Positions 17,204 to 25,457 of a stretch of DNA of 64,000 nucleotides are shown here, piece after piece. The position numbers and the translations under genes are program-made. The stretch comes from Prevotella sp. (lineage in GTDB: Bacteria; Bacteroidota; Bacteroidia; Bacteroidales; Bacteroidaceae). The notes below the pieces were generated by a model. The model was not told the DNA's origin. It did not search any database and saw only the letters and a program-made list of their open reading frames with translations. How positions within the stretch are numbered: the stretch's first letter is position 1; every line of letters begins with the position of its first letter. The stretch lies in contig JAFZAH010000055.1 in assembly GCA_017548275.1 (NCBI GenBank), forward strand, positions 1-64,000. Direction: 5' to 3'.

Positions 17204-17446
17204 ATGTCAAGAACAGAAATTGAAGAAAAAGTAAGAGAGTTTCTCATCGACGACCTTGAGGTGGAAGAGCAGAAAATAGCCCCTGAGGCCCTGCTCAAAG
17301 AAGACCTCGGCATCGACAGCCTCGATTTTGTGGATATCGTCGTCATCGTGGAGAAGAAATTCGGGTTTAAGATTAAACCCGAGGAAATGGCGGGTGTGAA
17401 GACACTCAACGACTTCTGCAACTACATTGAGAGCAAGGTAGCATAA
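17204..17446 (+). CDS. acyl carrier protein 1 of the cluster
   Basis: 80 residues, the usual ACP length and acidic. The phosphopantetheine attachment serine is in GIDSLDFVDI. ATG 17204 is chosen: an upstream ATG at 17129 would add a low-complexity peptide encoded by the leader repeat. It carries growing acyl chains for the neighbouring ketosynthases. The acyltransferase gene follows 13 bp later. A separate second ACP lies at 22773, so the system uses two carriers, as aryl-polyene clusters do. Confidence 0.93.
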   Translation: MSRTEIEEKVREFLIDDLEVEEQKIAPEALLKEDLGIDSLDFVDIVVIVEKKFGFKIKPEEMAGVKTLNDFCNYIESKVA

Positions 17447-17459
17447 ACCGACGCACAGC

Positions 17460-18353
17460 ATGGCTGCTGACAAAGAATGGCAGGGCCGCACCGACGGCAC
17501 ACCGTGGATGCACCGCTGGCTCATCAGGGTGATGCGCGTGTTGCCGCTGCGCTTGATGTATGCGGGCGTGGCGGTGTTTATAGTGCCGTTCTATATGTTG
17601 TTCCGTCGCAGCGGGTTCCGTGCGCAGTGGCAGTTTTTCCGTCAGCGTATGGGGTATGGCCGGATGCGCTCGCTATGGTCCACATACCGCAACCACTGCC
17701 AGTTTTCGCAAGTGGTGCTCGACCGGTTTTATATGTTCGGCGGCGGACAGTTCCGTCTCACCGCCGACGACATGCCGCTCTACCGTCATCTGGCGGCACA
17801 GCCCGAGGGTTTCGTTATCCTCAGCAGCCATGTGGGATGTTACGAGGTGGCGGGTTACACCCTGCAAGCTTATGATAAGCGTTTCAATGCGCTCGTTTAT
17901 GGCGGCGAGGCCGAGGCGGTACTACAAAACCGCCGTCGCGTGATGGAAGCCAACAACATCCACACCATCGTCACCGCCGACGATATGAGCCATGTGTTTC
18001 TCATGAGCGAGGCCCTTGCCAATGGCGAGGTGGTCAGCATACCTGCCGACCGCATTTATGGTTCGCCACGGAGCATCAAATGCCGTTTCTTCGGTACTGA
18101 GGCCCGTTTTCCGCTCGGACCGTTCGCATTGGCCGCCCAGCGGTCGCTGCCCGTGTTGCAAGTGTCGGTCATGAAGGAAGGATACAAGCATTACCGAGTT
18201 TTTATCACCGACATCGCAAGCGACCTCGACGCCACGCAGCCCATCCGCCAACGGGCATCTGTCATGGCGCAACGCTTTGCCGGCGAATTGGAGGCCATCG
18301 TGCGCCGCTATCCCACACAGTGGTACAATTATTTTGATTTTTGGGCATCATGA
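17460..18353 (+). CDS. LpxL/HtrB-like lysophospholipid acyltransferase
   Basis: 297 residues. An N-terminal hydrophobic segment (about 30-48, MYAGVAVFIVPFYMLF) would anchor it to the inner membrane. The acyltransferase motif HVGCYE (H-x4-E) sits in ILSSHVGCYEVAG near residue 123. This matches the late lipid A acyltransferase superfamily member found in aryl-polyene clusters, where it is thought to attach the finished acyl chain to a membrane lipid. The stop overlaps the next start (ATGA), so the two are translationally coupled. Confidence 0.85.
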   Translation: MAADKEWQGRTDGTPWMHRWLIRVMRVLPLRLMYAGVAVFIVPFYMLFRRSGFRAQWQFFRQRMGYGRMRSLWSTYRNHCQFSQVVLDRFYMFGGGQFRLTADDMPLYRHLAAQPEGFVILSSHVGCYEVAGYTLQAYDKRFNALVYGGEAEAVLQNRRRVMEANNIHTIVTADDMSHVFLMSEALANGEVVSIPADRIYGSPRSIKCRFFGTEARFPLGPFALAAQRSLPVLQVSVMKEGYKHYRVFITDIASDLDATQPIRQRASVMAQRFAGELEAIVRRYPTQWYNYFDFWAS

Positions 18354-18778
18354 CCCCACAATTTGAAGATATCAACATTCACGAACTGCTGCCTCAGCAG
18401 GAGCCATTTGTGCTCGTTGACCACCTCATCTGGTTTGACGAGCAGCGCACCACCACACGATTCACCGTGTGTGAGGATCATCTGATGGTCGAGGACGGCC
18501 GGCTGATGACCTGCGCGCTGGCCGAGAACATGGCACAAACCTGCGCCGCGCGGTTAGGGTATGTCAACAAATACATCCTCAAACGCGACATACAGATAGG
18601 ATTCATTGGGGCTGTCAAGGACATGGTCATACACGACACACCGAAAGTCGGCGACACCCTTGTGACCACCATCGACGTGCTGCAGCAACTGATGAACATC
18701 ACATTGGCCGAGGCCACCGTCCGCTGCGACGACCGCATCATCGCCACCGCCCAACTGAAAATCGCGATGAAAGAGTAA
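18350..18778 (+). CDS. 3-hydroxyacyl-ACP dehydratase (hot-dog fold)
   Basis: 142 residues starting at ATG 18350, which overlaps the previous stop as ATGA. The sequence INIHELLPQQEPFVLVDHLI is the FabZ/ApeI-type N-terminus, followed by ENMAQTCAARLGYV, the active-site helix in which an acidic residue and a neighbouring residue dehydrate 3-hydroxyacyl-ACP. It would create the double bonds of a polyene. An upstream TTG start at 18341 is unlikely. Confidence 0.85.
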   Translation: MTPQFEDINIHELLPQQEPFVLVDHLIWFDEQRTTTRFTVCEDHLMVEDGRLMTCALAENMAQTCAARLGYVNKYILKRDIQIGFIGAVKDMVIHDTPKVGDTLVTTIDVLQQLMNITLAEATVRCDDRIIATAQLKIAMKE

Positions 18779-18784
18779 CCTCAC

Positions 18785-18900
18785 CCTAAAGCCCCCACCC
18801 TGACCCTCCCCGAGGGGAGGGAATGATTAGCACACTAATGTCTAAACTCCTACACTTCTAAACTCCTACACTCCTCAATTCCTGAACTCCTGAACTCCAA
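18785..18900 (+). repeat. GC palindrome plus AACTCC leader repeat
   Basis: CCCTCCCCGAGGGGAGGG is followed by ATTAGCACACTAATGTC and then eight AACTCC-like words up to the thioesterase gene. This is the clearest full-length copy of the composite repeat. Confidence 0.8.
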
Positions 18901-18910
18901 AATAAAAAAC

Positions 18911-19324
18911 ATGCTTACCGCCTCCAAAGAATTTGATATCCGTTTCAGCGAAGTCGATTCCATGCAGTTTGTGTGGCACGGCTCTTATCCGCTCTATTTC
19001 GAAGATGCGCGCGAAGAGTTCGGCAAGAAATACGAATTGGGATATATGCTCATCTTCAACAGCGGTTATTATGCCCCGTTGGTCGATTTGCAGTTCCATT
19101 TCCACAAACCCATTGTCTATGGCATGCACCCGCGCATCGACATCATCTACAGACCCACGGAGGCGGCGAAAATCATCTTCGACTACGAGATTCACGATAC
19201 CGAGAGCGGCGAATTGCTTGCCACCGGCACCTCCGTGCAAGTCTTTCTCGATGCTGATTATCAGTTGGTTTGGTCCAATCCTCCTTTTTATGAGGAATGG
19301 AAAAAGAAATGGCTCACCCCATGA
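18911..19324 (+). CDS. 4-hydroxybenzoyl-CoA-type thioesterase (hot-dog fold)
   Basis: 137 residues. The start FDIRFSEVDSMQFVWHGSYP followed by LYFEDARE is the signature of YbgC/4HBT thioesterases, with the catalytic acid in FSEVD. It would hydrolyse an acyl thioester, either releasing product or editing stalled chains. Its stop overlaps the next ketosynthase start (ATGA at 19321). Thioesterases of this kind are regular members of aryl-polyene clusters. Confidence 0.85.
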   Translation: MLTASKEFDIRFSEVDSMQFVWHGSYPLYFEDAREEFGKKYELGYMLIFNSGYYAPLVDLQFHFHKPIVYGMHPRIDIIYRPTEAAKIIFDYEIHDTESGELLATGTSVQVFLDADYQLVWSNPPFYEEWKKKWLTP

Positions 19325-20616
19325 TTAGCATCATTGCCGACAATATCACCTCACCCCTCGGATTCACCACTTACGACAATTTGACGGCGGTGATACGCGG
19401 TGCCACCCGTTTGCGCCGTTATGAGGGACGTTGGGGCTTGCCAGAGCCTTTCACCGCGTCACTTTTCGACGAAGATGAGGTGGAAAGTGCTTTTGCCGAA
19501 CGTATCGGCAGCGACAAGGCCTACACCCGGTTTGAGCAGATGGCGATAATCTCGGCCGACGATGCCATCCGTCGGAGCGGCCTCGACCCCGCCTCACCGC
19601 ACGTGCAGTTCATCATCGCCACCACGAAAGCCAATGTGGCACTACTCGAACATCATCACAACCACATCCCCGACAACCGGCTGATGTATGGCGAGGCGGC
19701 AAGAGCCATCGCACAGCATTTCGGCAACAAACGAGAGCCTATCGTTGTATCAAACGCTTGTATATCAGGCGTTTGTGCGCAGATAGAAGCCATACGGTCC
19801 ATTGAGAGCGGGGCTTGCGAGCATGCCGTGGTCATCGGTGCCGACGAGCAGTCGCCATTCATCGTGAGCGGTTTCCAGTCGTTCAAAGCACTCTCGCCCG
19901 AACCCTGCCGGCCCTTTGACATCGAGCGCATAGGCCTAAATCTTGGAGAAGCGGCAGCAACGATGGTGGTAGCCTCACCCCTAACCCCTCTCCCAAAGAG
20001 CCTCACCCCCAGCCCCTCTCCAAAGGGAGAGGGGAGTGAATATCTCAAAGGGGCAGGGAGCAAGGGGCAAGGAGCAGGAGATGACTCCGCGTATGTAGGG
20101 GCGGTGCCACCGTGCCAGAATTCATGGACAATTCTTTGTGGTGCTATTCGCAATGACGCCCATCATATCTCCAGCCCGTCGCCTACGGGCGAGGGCAGTT
20201 ACCGGGTGCTCCGTCATCTGCTCGACAATTGCGCCTGTCATGACGATTTAGCGCTAATCAATGCTCACGGCACCGGCACCCTCTATAACGATGAGATGGA
20301 GGCGAAAGCCATCTTCCGCGCAGGACTGTCGGCCATACCCGTCAACGCTCTCAAAGGGTATTACGGTCACACGATGGGTGCGGCGGGCATATTAGAATCT
20401 ATTCTCACCATGCATGCTCTCGACCAGCATACCATAATAGGGACATACGGTTTCGACGAGTCGGGCGTGTCTAAACCCGTCAACATCAGCCCTCGCCACC
20501 GCATCACCTCCCGCCACGCTTTCATCAAACTCATCTCCGGATTCGGAGGTACTAACGCAGGAATCTTGTTTGACAAGACACATATACACATCCAAAAAGG
20601 AGATGAGACATCATAA
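19321..20616 (+). CDS. beta-ketoacyl-ACP synthase, cluster copy 2, with in-frame repeat insertion
   Basis: 431 residues from the ATG at 19321, which overlaps the thioesterase stop; an ATG at 19297 is possible but would overlap further. The active-site Cys147 (NACISG) and both histidines (NAHGTGT and YYGHTMGAAG) are present, so it should be catalytic. Between about residues 217 and 265 the usual ketosynthase core is interrupted by a Pro/Gly/Ser-rich stretch (SLTPSPSPKGEG, GAGSKGQGAG) that is a translation of the dispersed intergenic repeats. It lies after LGEAAATMVV, a surface loop region in this fold, so activity may survive. Confidence 0.88.
   Translation: MISIIADNITSPLGFTTYDNLTAVIRGATRLRRYEGRWGLPEPFTASLFDEDEVESAFAERIGSDKAYTRFEQMAIISADDAIRRSGLDPASPHVQFIIATTKANVALLEHHHNHIPDNRLMYGEAARAIAQHFGNKREPIVVSNACISGVCAQIEAIRSIESGACEHAVVIGADEQSPFIVSGFQSFKALSPEPCRPFDIERIGLNLGEAAATMVVASPLTPLPKSLTPSPSPKGEGSEYLKGAGSKGQGAGDDSAYVGAVPPCQNSWTILCGAIRNDAHHISSPSPTGEGSYRVLRHLLDNCACHDDLALINAHGTGTLYNDEMEAKAIFRAGLSAIPVNALKGYYGHTMGAAGILESILTMHALDQHTIIGTYGFDESGVSKPVNISPRHRITSRHAFIKLISGFGGTNAGILFDKTHIHIQKGDETS
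19972..20115 (+). repeat. dispersed repeats inserted in a coding sequence
   Basis: CCTCACCCCTAACCCCTCTC, AAAGGGAGAGGGGAG, and AAGGGGCAAGGAGCAGGAGA are copies of the intergenic repeat families, here read in frame inside the ketosynthase gene without a stop codon. Confidence 0.8.
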
Positions 20617-21742
20617 CCATACCTGTCCAAAGGTAATTATCATCCTATTGTTGATGTTCTTTTATACTGCAAAGCCCTGTTTGGCTGCAGTGCCTGACAG
20701 CATCAGCAATCATCTGAGCGATTTTGATTATATGGTTCAGACCACGGAGAAAAACTATTTTGCCTTTCCGTTCATCATGCAACATGGGTTTGGTAAGGAA
20801 TACAAACAGTTGAAGTCTGGCCTTCGCAAGAAAGTTAAGAAGGGGAAAATGGGCATTGAGCAAGCGACATGTGAATATGCCTATTGGTTCTTCCATAAGT
20901 TTGATGCGCATTTTTATGTTGACCATCCTTTGTTTTGGGACACCTATTACGTGAAGAGTCATACCAACTATAAATCTCTTTTCAACTATGCCCCCAAAGC
21001 GGTTTCATGCAAGGCAGACATTGAGACCTGGCTTATCCGCGTGCCTTCGTGCGAAGGAAAAGCCCCTACTTTTGAATGGTTCTCAAAGGCTGTTCAGGCA
21101 TTTCTTTCGTCTGGTTGCAAGAATTTAATCATCGATGTCAGGGGAAACACAGGCGGAAGCGATACGATGTGGGAACCCATTGGCAATATCCTTGTTGACC
21201 ACGCCAAAATCACTCATGACAGCATCTGCTTCAGAAATACAGATACCAATCTTGCTTTTTACCGACGCCAACTATCTGACCAAACTGATAATGAATGGCT
21301 GAAATCATTTATAGCCCGATGCGAGAGCACTTCTGACGAGTTTGTGAAAGTGGAAGATGACGATAGCGATGATGAAGAATTACCTCATTCTGAATTGCCC
21401 TTGAAAGCAGCGGTGATTATCGACAACCGAACTGCAAGTTCGGCCGAAACATTGGTTCGTTTTGTCAATGACTACTGTAATCCTCAACGTACAAGAGTCT
21501 ATGGAAAAGAGAGTACTTGGGGAGCCAACAAAACGGGTAACGAAATAGGTTCGGTACTGCCCAACAGCAAGTTGATGTTTTATTATCCCACATGTGGCAA
21601 TATCCCTTTCTTTCAGCAAGACGGACAAGTCGTACCAGGAATTGCCCCCGATGTCAAAATAGAACTACCATATCCGTCGATGCTCACCGACAATGTAGAT
21701 GAGTGGGTGATCTGGGTGGCAAAGCAATTGAAAACAAAGTGA
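20603..21742 (+). CDS. S41-like secreted peptidase
   Basis: 379 residues from ATG 20603, overlapping the ketosynthase end by 14 bp. The hydrophobic leader CPKVIIILLLMFFYTAKPCLA is a signal peptide. IIDVRGNTGGS and NRTASSAETLVRF are the S41 core and its presumed nucleophile segment; there is no PDZ domain. An acidic insert (DDDSDDEE) lies before the nucleophile. Base composition is more AT-rich than that of the flanking cluster genes, which suggests separate origin. The substrate is unknown, and its place in a lipid-synthesis cluster is unusual. Confidence 0.78.
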   Translation: MRHHNHTCPKVIIILLLMFFYTAKPCLAAVPDSISNHLSDFDYMVQTTEKNYFAFPFIMQHGFGKEYKQLKSGLRKKVKKGKMGIEQATCEYAYWFFHKFDAHFYVDHPLFWDTYYVKSHTNYKSLFNYAPKAVSCKADIETWLIRVPSCEGKAPTFEWFSKAVQAFLSSGCKNLIIDVRGNTGGSDTMWEPIGNILVDHAKITHDSICFRNTDTNLAFYRRQLSDQTDNEWLKSFIARCESTSDEFVKVEDDDSDDEELPHSELPLKAAVIIDNRTASSAETLVRFVNDYCNPQRTRVYGKESTWGANKTGNEIGSVLPNSKLMFYYPTCGNIPFFQQDGQVVPGIAPDVKIELPYPSMLTDNVDEWVIWVAKQLKTK

Positions 21743-21859
21743 GCATTTGCACACCCTTGAAGACCACTGGCAACACACGATGACACCCTACCCGATTGGT
21801 GCAAGTAGGAACAAATCGCATTCGGAGATGGCGAAAAAATCATCTTTATTTATTTGACA

Positions 21860-21890
21860 TTTGATATTTCACGGGAAAATTGTAAATTTG
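21860..21890 (+). promoter_or_regulatory. internal promoter of the cluster
   Basis: TTTG at 21860-21863, 19 bp, then TAAATTTG at 21883-21890: a complete -33/-7 pair. It lies inside the longest open frame of the next gene and so moves the start to GTG 21914. Confidence 0.75.
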
Positions 21891-21913
21891 CACGCAAATT
21901 TCAGAACATCACC

Positions 21914-22474
21914 GTGAAATCGAACCGTCATCAAGTAATAATAACCCCTACCGAAGTGCTGACAGACGGCAAACGGCTGCACACGGAGTCAACAGGCCAC
22001 GCCCTGCTGACCGAGGTGTATCGCGCCCATGTGGACGACTACCCCAAATTCTTCAAGATGGACACACTCTGCAAGGTGGGGTTCTTGGCATCGGAACTGC
22101 TGCTCCAACAAGAGGGTGATGAACGGTTTGTGCCGCGCGACGACCGCGCCGTGGTGCTCTTCTGCCAAAACGCTTCCATCAAGAGCGACCAGGCATTCGA
22201 GGACACTATCCGCGACCGTGAGCAGTTCTTCCCCTCACCGTCGGTCTTTGTCTATACCCTGCCCAATATCGTGACGGGCGAGATAGCCATCCGCAACAAA
22301 TACACAGGCGAGACCAACCTCATCGTATTGCCCCGACGCGACGACCAACAGATACAACAACATGCCCGACAACTGTTCTTGGACGGCACTGCCACCTCAG
22401 TCATCACAGGATGGATTGACGCACCCGATAACGAACACTTCGCAGCGGACATGTGGATAATCCAAAGTTCATGA
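21914..22474 (+). CDS. half-ketosynthase, chain-length-factor-like protein
   Basis: 186 residues with GTG start at 21914, forced by the promoter that ends at 21890. The sequence resembles the N-terminal half of a ketosynthase: VLFCQNASIKSDQAFEDTI, then LPNIVTGEIAIRNKYTGE where active enzymes carry the catalytic cysteine region. No Cys or His triad is visible. It fits the truncated ketosynthase partners (Ketoacyl-synt_2 type) that form heterodimers with an active ketosynthase in aryl-polyene clusters. The C-terminal WIDAPDNEHFAADMWII strand pairs with this fold. Confidence 0.7.
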   Translation: MKSNRHQVIITPTEVLTDGKRLHTESTGHALLTEVYRAHVDDYPKFFKMDTLCKVGFLASELLLQQEGDERFVPRDDRAVVLFCQNASIKSDQAFEDTIRDREQFFPSPSVFVYTLPNIVTGEIAIRNKYTGETNLIVLPRRDDQQIQQHARQLFLDGTATSVITGWIDAPDNEHFAADMWIIQSS

Positions 22475-22772
22475 AACTACGAATGCGAATTGTGTCTGTA
22501 ACAACGGATTAAACGAATTTCACGGATTCGAATGAGGGACAAGAACACTACGCCCTAAAACATTTTCGGACTACGAATTTCGCGTATTTTACGAATTAGA
22601 AATACAAACGGATTTCATGAACTCAACGAATTGTTTCTTTAAAAACGGATTTGACGGATGTCTTCAATCACTTCGACTACGAATCTCACAAATAATCTCG
22701 ATAAACAGACTATTGTCTAAACTCCAAAACTCCTATACTCCAAAAACTCAAAAACTCAAATATTAAAAAACC
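22475..22772 (+). other. gene-free spacer of ACGAATT/ACGGATT words and AACTCC leader
   Basis: The spacer is built of degenerate repeats of ACGAATT and ACGGATT, followed by ATTGTCTAAACTCC and related words just before the ACP start. Similar ACGAATT-rich spacers lie near 34160-34205, 37320-37350 and 54865-54900. No gene or promoter is evident. Confidence 0.6.
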
Positions 22773-23030
22773 ATGTCACTCATTGACGAACTGAAAATAA
22801 AAATTATCGAGGCACTTAACCTCGAAGACATGACACCAGCCGACATCGCCGACGACGCACCGCTTTTCGGTGACGACGGTATGGGGCTTGATTCTATCGA
22901 CGCACTGGAACTCATCGTGCTCTTAGAGAAAAACTACGGTATCAAAATCCGTGACCCGAAAGAAGGGAAGGATATCTTCCAATCCGTACAGGTCATGGCT
23001 GACTATGTGACCGCCAACCGTACGAAATAA
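22773..23030 (+). CDS. acyl carrier protein 2 of the cluster
   Basis: 85 residues. The carrier serine is in GLDSIDALEL, and the segment before it, DDAPLFGDDGMGLDS, is characteristic of polyketide-type carriers. It differs clearly from ACP 1 (17204), suggesting one carrier for starter or early intermediates and another for elongation. It precedes the large ketosynthase gene by 26 bp and is probably co-translated with it. Confidence 0.93.
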   Translation: MSLIDELKIKIIEALNLEDMTPADIADDAPLFGDDGMGLDSIDALELIVLLEKNYGIKIRDPKEGKDIFQSVQVMADYVTANRTK

Positions 23031-23056
23031 AACAGCCGTCAAGGCATCCCACCGCA

Positions 23057-24904
23057 ATGAGCAATCAACGTGTCGTCATTACCGGAACAGGCGTGGTTTC
23101 AGCCATAGGCCTTGACCTGCGACAGACGCTCGACGCCCTTCAGAAAGGGGCATCGGGCATCGGCCGCGTCAGGTTGCTCGACACCGTCCACACGGAGTTT
23201 CCTGTAGGCGAGGTGGGACTGAGCAATGAACAGTTGCGGCAGCGGTTGCAGATAGAAGGCGATACCCTCATCAGCCGCAATTCACTGCTCGGCATCATGG
23301 CCGCAAGAGAGGCGATAACCCAAGCGGGCATCGACCAAGAGCGACACAACGTGCAGACGGCCCTTGTCTGCGGCACCACTGTGGGCGGCATGGACCTGAC
23401 CGAGCAATATTACCCCGACCGCCTCAGCGCTGAGGTATTGCGTCGGCACGGTTGTGGCGACAGCACAGAGCAGATAGCCAAGCATACCGGCGGTTTTGAT
23501 TTCACCGCCACCGTCTCCACAGCCTGTTCGGCAGCACTCAACGCCATCATATTGGGCAAACGGCTGGTTGAGAGCGGGCAATACGATATCGTCGTGGCAG
23601 GCGGCATGGAAAGCCTCACACGATTCCACCTCAACGGTTTCAAGTCGCTGATGATACTCGACGAGCAGCCGTGCCGACCCTTTGACGCCAACCGTCACGG
23701 ACTGAATCTGGGCGAAGGAGCGGCCTTCATCGTCATCGAGACGGAGGAGCACGCCTTGCAACGCGGAGCCACACCGTTGGTCGTCATCGAAGGTGCCGCC
23801 AATGCCTGTGACGCATATCACCAAACAGCCTCGTCGCCCGACGGTGAGGGGGCTTACAGAGCCATGACGGAAGCCCTCAGCGAAGCACACCTCATGCCCT
23901 GTCATATCGATTACGTGAATGCCCATGGCACCGCCACGCCTGACAACGATGCGGCGGAGAGCGCAGCCCTGCGGCGCGTCTTTGGCGACAAGATGCCGCC
24001 CGTATCCTCCACCAAATCGTTCACCGGGCACACCACAAGCGCTTCCGGAGCCATCGAGACGGTGTTCTCTATTCTCGCTTTGCAACATCAGTTCATACCC
24101 CAAAACCTCGGGTGGCAACACCCCGACGAGGCATGCATCATCCCCTATTCGGGAAATGACGGGAATGACGATAGGCTCCCTCTCCGTCATGTGCTGTGCA
24201 ATGCTTTCGGATTTGGCGGCAATGATTCTGCTGTCGTATTGGGCAGATCCATAGAGAAAGGTCCGGAAAACCCGGAGAATCCGGAATGCCCGGAGAGCCT
24301 TGCTGCTGACGACCGCCATGTCTATGTCGTGGCAGAGGTGAAAGAGGTGGCGGAGGCTGAATACCGCGAATACCTCAATCCCATGAAGACCCGTCGCTAC
24401 GGACGGTTGTTGCGCCGTGCCCTGGTCACCGCCTTGAAGGCCATCCGTGAGAGCGGCATCGACCAACCCGACGCCATCATCAACGGCACCGCATTGGGTT
24501 GTATCAGCAATACGGAACAGATGCTCGATGCCCTGCACACCGAGGGAGAGAGTGCCAGCATGCCCACCTGTTTCATGCAATCGACACACAACACCGTGGC
24601 CTCGCTCATCGCCATCCATACCGGCAATCACGGCTATAACAGCACCTACAGCCATGGGGAGAAATCGTTTGAGTGCGCCATGCTCGATGCTATTCTGCAA
24701 ATCAAAAGCGGAAAAATCCGTTCAGCGTTGGTCTGCGCCAATGACGAATTGACCGACTCGTTGCGCGACAAGATTACACAATGCGGCTTGCAACCCGACG
24801 CGTTATCCGACCGTTCCTGGGCCCTGATGCTCTCGGCCGAACCAAAGCGGGGGCATGGAGCAAGGGGCAGGGGGCAAGAGATTACTCCTCAAACGGCGTA
24901 CTAA
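23057..24904 (+). CDS. ketosynthase fused to a chain-length-factor-like domain
   Basis: 615 residues, about 200 longer than a normal ketosynthase. Residues 1-400 are a complete enzyme with Cys157 (STACSAAL), NAHGTATP and STKSFTGHTTSASG. A linker of PEN/PEC repeats (about 401-415) leads to a second domain (about 420-595) with NGTALGCISNTEQMLDAL, QSTHNTVASLIAIHTGNHG and IRSALVCANDE, which resembles a half-ketosynthase without a catalytic cysteine. This is a natural KS-CLF fusion; in other clusters the two are separate subunits. The last 15-18 residues (RGHGARGRGQEI) are translated from the dispersed purine-rich repeat. Confidence 0.85.
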   Translation: MSNQRVVITGTGVVSAIGLDLRQTLDALQKGASGIGRVRLLDTVHTEFPVGEVGLSNEQLRQRLQIEGDTLISRNSLLGIMAAREAITQAGIDQERHNVQTALVCGTTVGGMDLTEQYYPDRLSAEVLRRHGCGDSTEQIAKHTGGFDFTATVSTACSAALNAIILGKRLVESGQYDIVVAGGMESLTRFHLNGFKSLMILDEQPCRPFDANRHGLNLGEGAAFIVIETEEHALQRGATPLVVIEGAANACDAYHQTASSPDGEGAYRAMTEALSEAHLMPCHIDYVNAHGTATPDNDAAESAALRRVFGDKMPPVSSTKSFTGHTTSASGAIETVFSILALQHQFIPQNLGWQHPDEACIIPYSGNDGNDDRLPLRHVLCNAFGFGGNDSAVVLGRSIEKGPENPENPECPESLAADDRHVYVVAEVKEVAEAEYREYLNPMKTRRYGRLLRRALVTALKAIRESGIDQPDAIINGTALGCISNTEQMLDALHTEGESASMPTCFMQSTHNTVASLIAIHTGNHGYNSTYSHGEKSFECAMLDAILQIKSGKIRSALVCANDELTDSLRDKITQCGLQPDALSDRSWALMLSAEPKRGHGARGRGQEITPQTAY

Positions 24905-24990
24905 TGTCTGAACTTCTGAACTCCCCATAAGAGAACTATTGTCTTCACTCCTCCACTCCTTCACTCCTAAATACTGAACTCCTTAACCCC
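24848..24990 (+). repeat. composite dispersed repeat overlapping a gene end
   Basis: GGGGCATGGAGCAAGGGGCA runs into AGAGATTACTCCTCAAACGG and then AACTCC/CACTCC words up to the next start. It provides the stop codon and C-terminus of the fusion ketosynthase and is near-identical in its middle to 15880-15935. Confidence 0.8.
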
Positions 24991-24998
24991 CTTCGACC

Positions 24999-25355
24999 AT
25001 GCGCTTGATTATCACAGCCATCTTACAATGCCTGCTGCTTACCGGCGGCCAAGTGTTTCTGAAGTTTGCCCTTGAACGCATGGGGCAATTCTCCTGGTCA
25101 CTTCATTTCTTCACCAGTCAATTGACCAACTGGTGGTGGTTGGGCTGCGGCATTTGTTATGGCGCCGCCACGGTGCTGTGGATGTATATCGTCAAGAATT
25201 TCCCCTTTTCAATGGCCTACCCCATGCTCTCGCTCAGTTATGTGTTCGGCATGTTGGCCGCCATCGTCTTTTTTCACGAGACAGTCCCCCTCACCCGATG
25301 GGCGGGCGTGGCCCTCATCATGATTGGATGTGTACTCGTGGCGATGAAAGAATGA
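24999..25355 (+). CDS. small EamA/SMR-type four-helix membrane protein
   Basis: 118 residues with four hydrophobic segments (about 3-23, 45-63, 72-92, 98-115). The start QCLLLTGGQVFLKFALERMG and the end TRWAGVALIMIGCVLVAMKE are typical of half-size EamA/ArnE-like transporters that dimerise in the inner membrane. As the last gene of the cluster it could move the product or a lipid carrier across the membrane; the true substrate is unknown. Confidence 0.75.
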   Translation: MRLIITAILQCLLLTGGQVFLKFALERMGQFSWSLHFFTSQLTNWWWLGCGICYGAATVLWMYIVKNFPFSMAYPMLSLSYVFGMLAAIVFFHETVPLTRWAGVALIMIGCVLVAMKE

Positions 25356-25424
25356 CGAATAGCATATGAGGAACGTATGAGGAATGAGGGGCAAGGTATG
25401 GCATTTTATATTTTTTAACAACAG

Positions 25425-25457
25425 AATTACACCTATGTCATATAAAAAGGTGTAATT
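25425..25457. promoter_or_regulatory. perfect inverted repeat overlapping a promoter, candidate operator
   Basis: AATTACACC at 25425-25433 and GGTGTAATT at 25449-25457 are exact reverse complements, 15 bp apart. The right arm overlaps the -7 box of the thioredoxin gene. It could bind a dimeric regulator, or form a weak terminator for the gene before it. Confidence 0.5.

Noticed and set aside
21854..21913. ATG start 60 bp upstream of the half-ketosynthase
   Set aside because: A full -33/-7 promoter lies at 21860-21890, inside that extension.
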